From UBA1715 sp036752345 (GTDB lineage: Bacteria; Bacteroidota; Bacteroidia; Bacteroidales; UBA1715): 64,000 bases of DNA. The DNA lies in assembly GCA_036752345.1 (NCBI GenBank), contig DAIOSV010000001.1:62001-126000 (forward strand), in the 5' to 3' direction. The number at the start of each line of letters is the position of its first letter. Within the stretch, counting starts at the first letter, position 1. Position numbers and translations under genes: made by a program. Positions 59,054-64,000 of this stretch are shown here, piece by piece. The notes under the pieces are model-generated. The model was given only the letters and a program-made list of their open reading frames with translations, did not search any database and had not been told where the DNA came from.

Positions 59054-60880
59054 TTATTTATTCTTTTGTTCAAAGTTTTGAATTACTTCGGTTGCTTGAT
59101 CGTAAAGTTTTTGTTTGCCGTTAGGGTCGGCAGAAGGAGCAAAACGGGCAAATTCGCATTGTTGTAACACTTGAATAAGCGAGTCAATTTTTTGCTCTTC
59201 AATTTGTTTTGCAATGAGTGTTGCCTTGATTTTGTCGGTGGTTAAATTCACTTGGTCTATAGAAAACTTGTCGGCAACGTAGCCCCAAAGTGCTTTTGCT
59301 ATTTCGTCATAGAAAAGAGTGTCTTGATTAGAGTCAAGATAGGTTTTTGCGGTTTTGAGTCGTTTTTGTGATTCTTTGTTGGCACGTTTGTTTTTCATGC
59401 GCGAAATGTCGCTATTGAGTTCTATTTGTTTGCGTTTGAAGAAAATAAGGAATATCGTTGCCAACGCAATCAAAATGTTCAAAATCCAATATGCGGTAGA
59501 TTTAAAGAAGAAATCTTTTGGTTTTGAGATGGCAAGGTCGCCGGTTTTTATGAATTGAATATCGTTGCTAAATGATACATCTTCTTTGGTTGGAGTGGTG
59601 TAGTTTGAAACCACAGAGCCAGAGCTTGTGCCTTTGGTTACGGTAATCGGAATTTCGTCGGTGCTGATGGTTTTGTAAGATTTTGTGGCTACATTGAAAT
59701 ATTGCATTACCACAGAAGGAATTTTGAAATCACCTTCACGGCGTGGCATTATTACGTATTCAAATGTTTTTGAACCTTGATCACCCGTAGACGTTGTGCT
59801 ATAGTTTTCAGTGATTTTAGGGTCGTACACTTCAAAATCTTTGGGAAATTCTATGTTCGGCTTGGTGAGCAATGAGAAATTTCCTTCGCCTTTTATCGTA
59901 ATTTTTAGTGAAAATGCTTCGTTGGCGGGTATGGTACTGACATTAGATTTTGCAGAAATTGAAAAATCACCAACGGCACCCGTAAAATCGTTTGTTTTTC
60001 CTGCTGGGAATGGTTTTATAGTAATGGTAACCGGTTTACTCTCAATTTGACGTCGTTCAATTTTCCGTTGTGAAAATCCCCAAAAACCGGCAGAAGTATA
60101 TCCGGCAACAACGTCGCAGTTTACTTTGAAAGGTGAAATAGTAAGTTTTCCATCTTTTTGAGGGTAGAGTACCACTCGTTGGAAAAGAATAGAGTAGTAA
60201 TGTTGTCCGTCAATCGTTTCATCTTTATATTCAAGTTGTTGCGGTTGCTCAAGTACTCGTTTGTAGAAACCGTTAAAATCTGGGTAACTATTGTCGTTTA
60301 TGCCCGTGATATCTTTTTGTGTATATAATTTTATGGTAGCCAAAATTGGTTCGCCAATGTATGCGGTGGTTTTATTTACAAAAATTCGAGCAAACATCTC
60401 GCCACTAGCTGAAGTTGCTTTTTGCTCTTGTGTATTCTGACTTTGCTGATAGTTTTGATACGATTGCTGTTGATTCTGTTGGGAACTTGCCGTAGTTCTG
60501 TCTACAACTTCAATTGTCATTGATTTACTGCGATAGGTTTTTCCATCAATTTTTACGCTCGCAATAGGAACGGGAAACGTACCTTTTTGTGTTGCACGGA
60601 ATTGACGCGTTTCCGTGTATGTCTGCGATTGCGACATTTTTCCATTAATAATGCTAATGCTACTGCTTGTTCCTGTTTGTGGACGTCCCGATGCCTCAAT
60701 TTCTTTGCACGTCTCTACGCTGAACATATTTCCCGGATCGGTATTGATAGAGTAGCGAACATTGAAAATACCGCCTTCTTCTACAACTCTTGGTGCGCTT
60801 ACCGAGATGGCGATATCTTGCGCCTGAACTTGCAAAATTGCTGCTATACTAAGTACTATGAGAGAAATGAAATGTTTCAT
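59054..60880 (-). CDS. batD: BatD-like oxygen tolerance protein
   Basis: A 608-residue protein with a signal peptide (LIVLSIAAILQVQA), several beta-sandwich domains facing the periplasm (IAISVSAPRVVEEGGIFNVR, FARIFVNKTTAYIGEPILAT, KLTISPFKVNC) and one membrane helix near 475-495 (YWILNILIALATIFLIFF) followed by a cytoplasmic helical tail. A Gln/Ser-rich linker (about 130-155) separates the first two domains. This is the BatD layout. It lies between the Gln-rich gene and batE with 4-bp and 1-bp spacings, so the operon is translationally tight. Confidence 0.9.
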   Translation of the reverse strand: MKHFISLIVLSIAAILQVQAQDIAISVSAPRVVEEGGIFNVRYSINTDPGNMFSVETCKEIEASGRPQTGTSSSISIINGKMSQSQTYTETRQFRATQKGTFPVPIASVKIDGKTYRSKSMTIEVVDRTTASSQQNQQQSYQNYQQSQNTQEQKATSASGEMFARIFVNKTTAYIGEPILATIKLYTQKDITGINDNSYPDFNGFYKRVLEQPQQLEYKDETIDGQHYYSILFQRVVLYPQKDGKLTISPFKVNCDVVAGYTSAGFWGFSQRKIERRQIESKPVTITIKPFPAGKTNDFTGAVGDFSISAKSNVSTIPANEAFSLKITIKGEGNFSLLTKPNIEFPKDFEVYDPKITENYSTTSTGDQGSKTFEYVIMPRREGDFKIPSVVMQYFNVATKSYKTISTDEIPITVTKGTSSGSVVSNYTTPTKEDVSFSNDIQFIKTGDLAISKPKDFFFKSTAYWILNILIALATIFLIFFKRKQIELNSDISRMKNKRANKESQKRLKTAKTYLDSNQDTLFYDEIAKALWGYVADKFSIDQVNLTTDKIKATLIAKQIEEQKIDSLIQVLQQCEFARFAPSADPNGKQKLYDQATEVIQNFEQKNK

Positions 60881-60884
60881 GAGA

Positions 60885-61472
60885 TTACCAATTTTTTTCT
60901 ATTCTGTTTTGGTTTTGTCGGTTTTGCTGTTGTATCTTGAGTCGTTGTTGAATGGCTTTATCGTCATTGTCTATTGCATCAAGTAACATTTCGGCTTGTA
61001 TTTCCGAAATTTGTCCTTTTTTGTCTTTTGGTTGATTTGAGCCATCTTTATTTTGTTTATCATCTTTCCCTTCATTTTGAGCACTCTGTTGTTGCTGCTG
61101 CTGATTTTGCTGGTTTTGTTGTTTGTTATTCTGACCATTTTGTTGTTGTTCTTGCTTTTGGTTTTGTCCTGATTGATTTTGTTGTTGCTTTTGGTCGCCG
61201 TTTCCTTGGTTTTTATCCTTTTGTTGATTTTGCTGATTCTTATCGTTTTTGTTGTTCTTGTCGTTTTTCTCAATCAATCGTTTGAGTTGTGCGAGCGAAG
61301 AATCAGATTCGAATAATTCACAGCCGCGAGAAACGGTGTATAATGCTGCTTCCTCTTGTTTTTCTGCATAGAGTTTGGAAGAGACATTAAAATATTCTTG
61401 TGCGGTTTTTTGTCCGAAAGAAGGGAGGCAAAAACCGATACAGAGCAGTACTATGGAAAATATCTGTTTCAT
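60885..61472 (-). CDS. Gln/Asn/Lys-rich BatC-like C-terminal protein
   Basis: A 195-residue exported protein (signal MKQIFSIVLLCIGFCLPSFG). After a short helical part (about 20-70) comes a hydrophilic low-complexity region of Gln, Asn, Lys, Asp and Gly (about 70-155). The last 40 residues (QISEIQAEMLLDAIDNDDKA and the end NRIEKNW) resemble the C-terminus of Bacteroidota BatC proteins, which end in a KDW-like motif. The neighbouring upstream TPR gene lacks that end, so the BatC function seems divided over two genes. The start overlaps the stop of the TPR gene. Confidence 0.75.
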   Translation of the reverse strand: MKQIFSIVLLCIGFCLPSFGQKTAQEYFNVSSKLYAEKQEEAALYTVSRGCELFESDSSLAQLKRLIEKNDKNNKNDKNQQNQQKDKNQGNGDQKQQQNQSGQNQKQEQQQNGQNNKQQNQQNQQQQQQSAQNEGKDDKQNKDGSNQPKDKKGQISEIQAEMLLDAIDNDDKAIQQRLKIQQQNRQNQNRIEKNW

Positions 61473-62140
61473 TATTTGTTGTCTTCTATAATTTTCAAAA
61501 TACCGGAAAGTTTTTGCATATATTCGTTATAGAGCGCCACCGTTTTATCTTTTGCAGCAGCTTCTTGCATGGTTGTTAGCGCTTCTTGGAACTTGTATTG
61601 GTCAACGAGTGCCAAAGACTTTTTGTAGCACTCTTCGGCAAATTTTGACGGTTTAGGTTGGTCTTTCTTGTCTTGATTGTCTTTCTTGGTATCTTCTTTT
61701 TCTTCTTGTTTTAATTTTGCTTGTGCGTACGCTAAATTGTAGCGTGTATCTTCATCTTTTGAGTTCAGTAGGAGAGCTTGTTTGTACCAGTTTACAGCAT
61801 CCTTGTACTTTTTCTCTCGACACGCAATATTTCCAAAATTGTGGAATATGGCAGCTTTTTGTGCTTTATCTGTTGTGAGTGCTAAGGCTTTTTTATAGGC
61901 TTCAATAGAGAGTATGTTTTTGTTCAGTTCGTAAAGTGCGTTTCCAAAATTGTACCACGCATCAAACGAGACTGTGTCGAGCATACATGCATGTTTGTAT
62001 TGTGCCGCAGCTTTTTGAAATTCTTTTTTAGTATAGAATTCGTTTCCTTTTTCTATGGTTGGGCGTGCGTCATTTTGTGCGTAGCCTGCTAAGCCACACA
62101 AACAACAATATCCGATAACTATAGAGTGTAATAGTTTCAT
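61472..62140 (-). CDS. batC: BatC-like TPR protein
   Basis: A 222-residue exported TPR protein (signal MKLLHSIVIGYCCLCGLAGYAQ). Three to four TPR units are visible: NEFYTKKEFQKAAAQYKHAC, FDAWYNFGNALYELNKNILS, AIFHNFGNIACREKKYKDAV, DTRYNLAYAQAKLKQEEKED. A Lys/Asp-rich linker follows, and the final 60 residues form another helical pair (CYKKSLALVDQYKFQEALTT). The C-terminus lacks the KDW-like end typical of BatC, which appears in the next gene. It overlaps batB by 4 bp (ATGA). Confidence 0.85.
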   Translation of the reverse strand: MKLLHSIVIGYCCLCGLAGYAQNDARPTIEKGNEFYTKKEFQKAAAQYKHACMLDTVSFDAWYNFGNALYELNKNILSIEAYKKALALTTDKAQKAAIFHNFGNIACREKKYKDAVNWYKQALLLNSKDEDTRYNLAYAQAKLKQEEKEDTKKDNQDKKDQPKPSKFAEECYKKSLALVDQYKFQEALTTMQEAAAKDKTVALYNEYMQKLSGILKIIEDNK

Positions 62141-63183
62141 TTCTTTTTTCCTAATGAAATTGTATAAATATCAATATTCTTTAGCCATTTGTTTTTTCGT
62201 TCAAGAATGAAAAAGTCTATACAGAGACAAATAATTCCTAAAGCCAAGAACAACTGAAAACGTTCATTATATACGTTGAAGTTCATTGATTCAAACTCCG
62301 ATTTTTCCATGTTGTCCAACGCATTGAGTATAGGACCAAAATCTTCACGCGAGTAGACGCCACCGCCGGCTTCGGCAATTTCCTGCAACATTTGTTCGTT
62401 GAGTTTTGTGGTAACAGGCTGTCCGCTTCTGTCCATCATGAAATTTGACTGCCCGTAGGTATTTCTCATAGGAATAGGAACGCCTGATGTAGTTCCCATA
62501 CCAACCGTATTCACGATTATGCCTTTTTCTTTCGCTAATTTTGCTTCGCCAATCGCATCGTCTTCATGATTTTCACCATCGCTAATGATGATGATGGTTT
62601 TGGCAACTTTATCATTTCCCGAAAACGAACGAACACATTTCGAAATAGCCGCGCCAATTGCAGTTCCTTGCTTGCTTACGCTGTTGGTGTTGATTGTCTG
62701 CAAAAACAATTTAGATGCGCTAACATCCGTTGTCATGGGGAGTTGAATATACGCATCGCCGGCAAATGTGATGATGCTTATTTTGTTTTGCTCCAAACGA
62801 TTGATAATTCGTTGAATTGAAAATTTTGCTTTTTCTATACGATTTGGTTTGATGTCTTCGGCCAACATACTATTGGAAACATCAAGTGCAATGGCTATTT
62901 CAACGCCTTTTTTCTTTGCGTTTTGCGTCTTTACTCCATATTGTGGCTGTGCCCATGCAATGATAAAAAATACCATAGCGCACATCCAAAGTATGAATTT
63001 GAGATTCTTTCGGAATGGCGAATAATCGGGGAGAAGAATTGGTAATAAATTACGGTCGGCCAACTGCTTGAGTTTGCGTGCAGTGATGAATTTGTAAAGA
63101 ACAAAAATGGCAATGCAAATTCCTACACCGATAAGGGCGTATAAATGGTCCGGATATGCAAATCTGAAATTATTTTCGTTCAT
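62137..63183 (-). CDS. batB: BatB-like VWA-domain membrane protein
   Basis: A 348-residue protein with an N-terminal double-helix anchor (LYALIGVGICIAIFVLYKFI near 10-30; FILWMCAMVFFIIAWAQPQYG near 60-80), a von Willebrand A domain (about 90-300) and a C-terminal helix (LFLALGIICLCIDFFIL). The metal-binding MIDAS motif is ALDVSNSMLAEDIKPNR (Asp-x-Ser-x-Ser), with later ligands in PMTTDVSASK and IIIISDGENHED. BatA and BatB are thought to form a periplasmic VWA pair. It starts 2 bp after the batA stop. Confidence 0.92.
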   Translation of the reverse strand: MNENNFRFAYPDHLYALIGVGICIAIFVLYKFITARKLKQLADRNLLPILLPDYSPFRKNLKFILWMCAMVFFIIAWAQPQYGVKTQNAKKKGVEIAIALDVSNSMLAEDIKPNRIEKAKFSIQRIINRLEQNKISIITFAGDAYIQLPMTTDVSASKLFLQTINTNSVSKQGTAIGAAISKCVRSFSGNDKVAKTIIIISDGENHEDDAIGEAKLAKEKGIIVNTVGMGTTSGVPIPMRNTYGQSNFMMDRSGQPVTTKLNEQMLQEIAEAGGGVYSREDFGPILNALDNMEKSEFESMNFNVYNERFQLFLALGIICLCIDFFILERKNKWLKNIDIYTISLGKKK

Positions 63184-63185
63184 CG

Positions 63186-64000
63186 TTATGGAAATCTTTT
63201 ACAAATTGTTTGTGATAGTAAGAACTCAATGCCAAAGAGCAATAAAGCCAGCAGAACGAATGGTGCGAATTCCTCTTTTTTCTGTGTGAATTTATACTCT
63301 TCGATTTTTGTCTTTTCTAGCGAATCTATTGTCTTATAGATATTTGCAAGCTCATTTTTGCTTGTTGCTCTAAAATACAAACCATCGGTCATTTTTGCAA
63401 TTTTCACCAATGCCGATTCGTCAAAACTGTTTTGAACCATCTGCGTTCCGTAAGGTGTTGGATAGGGAACGTCACCATTTCTGCCTACGCCAATCGTATA
63501 TACGCGAATGCCATATTTTGCGGCTAATTCAGCAGCGGTTGTCGGTTCTATATCTCCGCTGTTATTGTCGCCATCGGTCAATAGAACAATCACTTTGCTT
63601 ATGGCTTTGCTGTCGCGCAAACGATTCACGGCGAGTGCGAGTCCCATTCCTATAGCGGTTCCGTCGGTAAGCATTCCACATTCCAAATCGTCAAGCATGT
63701 TGAGCAAGGTAACGTGGTCCGTAGTGAGCGGACATTGCGTAAAGCATTCCGATGCAAACACAACCAATCCCATGCGGTCGTACGGGCGATTGTTTATGAA
63801 ATTTGCCGCAACGTCTTTTGCCGCTTCTAATCGGTTTGGTTTCAAATCCATGGCCAACATACTGGTTGAAACGTCCATAGACATTACTATATCAACGCCG
63901 TAGGTGGTTGAATCGGAGTAGGTATCAATAGAAACCGGACGGCAGAGGGCTATAATAATGAATGCCAACGCAATCAGTTTGAGGACAAATGGCAGATGAA
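63186..64000 (-). CDS. batA: BatA-like VWA-domain membrane protein (5' end outside window)
   Basis: The open frame continues through the right edge; the visible part begins with the end of a membrane segment (HLPFVLKLIALAFIIIALCRP), so an apparent TTG start at 63968 is not real. The VWA domain has the MIDAS motif SMDVSTSMLAMDLKPNR, CPLTTDHVTLL and VIVLLTDGDNNSGD. A C-terminal helix (FAPFVLLALLLFGIEFLLS) ends the protein. About 60-70 N-terminal residues should lie outside. This is the first visible gene of the Bat operon, which in Bacteroidota is often preceded by a MoxR ATPase and a DUF58 gene. Confidence 0.92.
   Translation of the reverse strand, partial: HLPFVLKLIALAFIIIALCRPVSIDTYSDSTTYGVDIVMSMDVSTSMLAMDLKPNRLEAAKDVAANFINNRPYDRMGLVVFASECFTQCPLTTDHVTLLNMLDDLECGMLTDGTAIGMGLALAVNRLRDSKAISKVIVLLTDGDNNSGDIEPTTAAELAAKYGIRVYTIGVGRNGDVPYPTPYGTQMVQNSFDESALVKIAKMTDGLYFRATSKNELANIYKTIDSLEKTKIEEYKFTQKKEEFAPFVLLALLLFGIEFLLSQTICKRFP

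Noticed and set aside
61080..61220. Short direct repeats resembling a CRISPR or minisatellite
   Set aside because: Units are irregular and encode poly-Gln/Asn in frame; there are no constant repeats with unique spacers and no cas genes in the window.
60971..61285. Overlapping frames of about 100 codons on both strands in the Gln-rich gene
   Set aside because: Low-complexity CAA/AAC/AAA codons leave other frames open; no signal peptide or homology. The BatC-like end supports the main frame.
63966..63968. TTG as start codon of the last VWA gene
   Set aside because: The frame is open to the window edge and the preceding residues form the expected membrane helix, so the gene is cut by the edge.

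Overview
The window looks like a fragment of a draft genome from an anaerobic member of the Bacteroidota, most likely order Bacteroidales. The DNA is AT-rich. Most transcription starts carry the Bacteroidota -7 box (TAnnTTTG, sometimes with TTTG about 17-19 bp upstream), and Shine-Dalgarno sequences are almost absent. There are many lipoprotein signals, a complete Bat (VWA/TPR) operon, a ferredoxin-dependent 2-oxoacid oxidoreductase and a biotin-dependent acyl-CoA carboxylase. Two runs of exactly 100 N (51404-51503, 53127-53226) are scaffold gaps inside the pseudouridine synthase and era genes.

Layout. 1-3.5 kb, minus strand: two FKBP-type isomerase lipoproteins (one cut by the window edge), then an acyl-CoA carboxylase operon (carboxyltransferase, a 65-residue epsilon-like protein, a double-domain biotin carrier). 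3.7-9.5 kb: an alpha-oxoamine synthase (probably sphingolipid-type), a MORN/TonB-like secreted protein, a GH16 glucanase and korAB. 9.8-15 kb: an unlisted 54-residue small protein, a DUF4846 protein, then a plus-strand sugar cluster of two GH43 enzymes and a PfkB kinase. 15.2-20.1 kb: five tightly packed heterodisulfide-reductase-like genes (HdrC, HdrB, HdrA, HdrC and a membrane HdrE-HdrD fusion) behind an array of ACGT inverted repeats. This is the most unusual system in the window. 20.3-23.7 kb: serC-serA-DUF1015.

23.8-33.8 kb: yggS, a HEAT-like protein, two envelope proteins of unknown role, an ABC-F ATPase, an EF-hand membrane protein, a MauG-type dihaem peroxidase, a PlsC-like acyltransferase and a BASS transporter. 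33.9-38.5 kb: an overlapping operon of two SGNH-like proteins and an MBOAT acyltransferase, probably for surface polymer O-acylation. 38.5-39 kb: a cluster of palindromic repeats and tRNA-Arg. 39.1-49.3 kb: a class III adenylate cyclase, thioredoxin-like protein, exonuclease, agmatine-to-putrescine enzymes, acyl-ACP thioesterase, rsmA, mgtE, a DUF1573 lipoprotein, an aminotransferase, a lipid kinase and a lipoprotein. 49.4-57.1 kb: der, an rluB-like gene with a long Arg/Gly-rich N-terminus, era, a DUF2795 protein, a cobalamin adenosyltransferase, a GH29 fucosidase, pyrD, tRNA-Gly and tRNA-Leu. 57.2-64 kb: a predicted metal exporter and the Bat operon running off the right edge.

Together the genes suggest a polysaccharide-fermenting anaerobe. 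Sugar release (GH16, GH29, GH43) feeds glycolysis. KorAB, the carboxylase and the cobalamin adenosyltransferase fit a succinate/propionate branch, and the Hdr-like complex is a candidate electron link between a soluble carrier and the quinone pool. That link is inference: the Hdr substrate cannot be read from the sequence.
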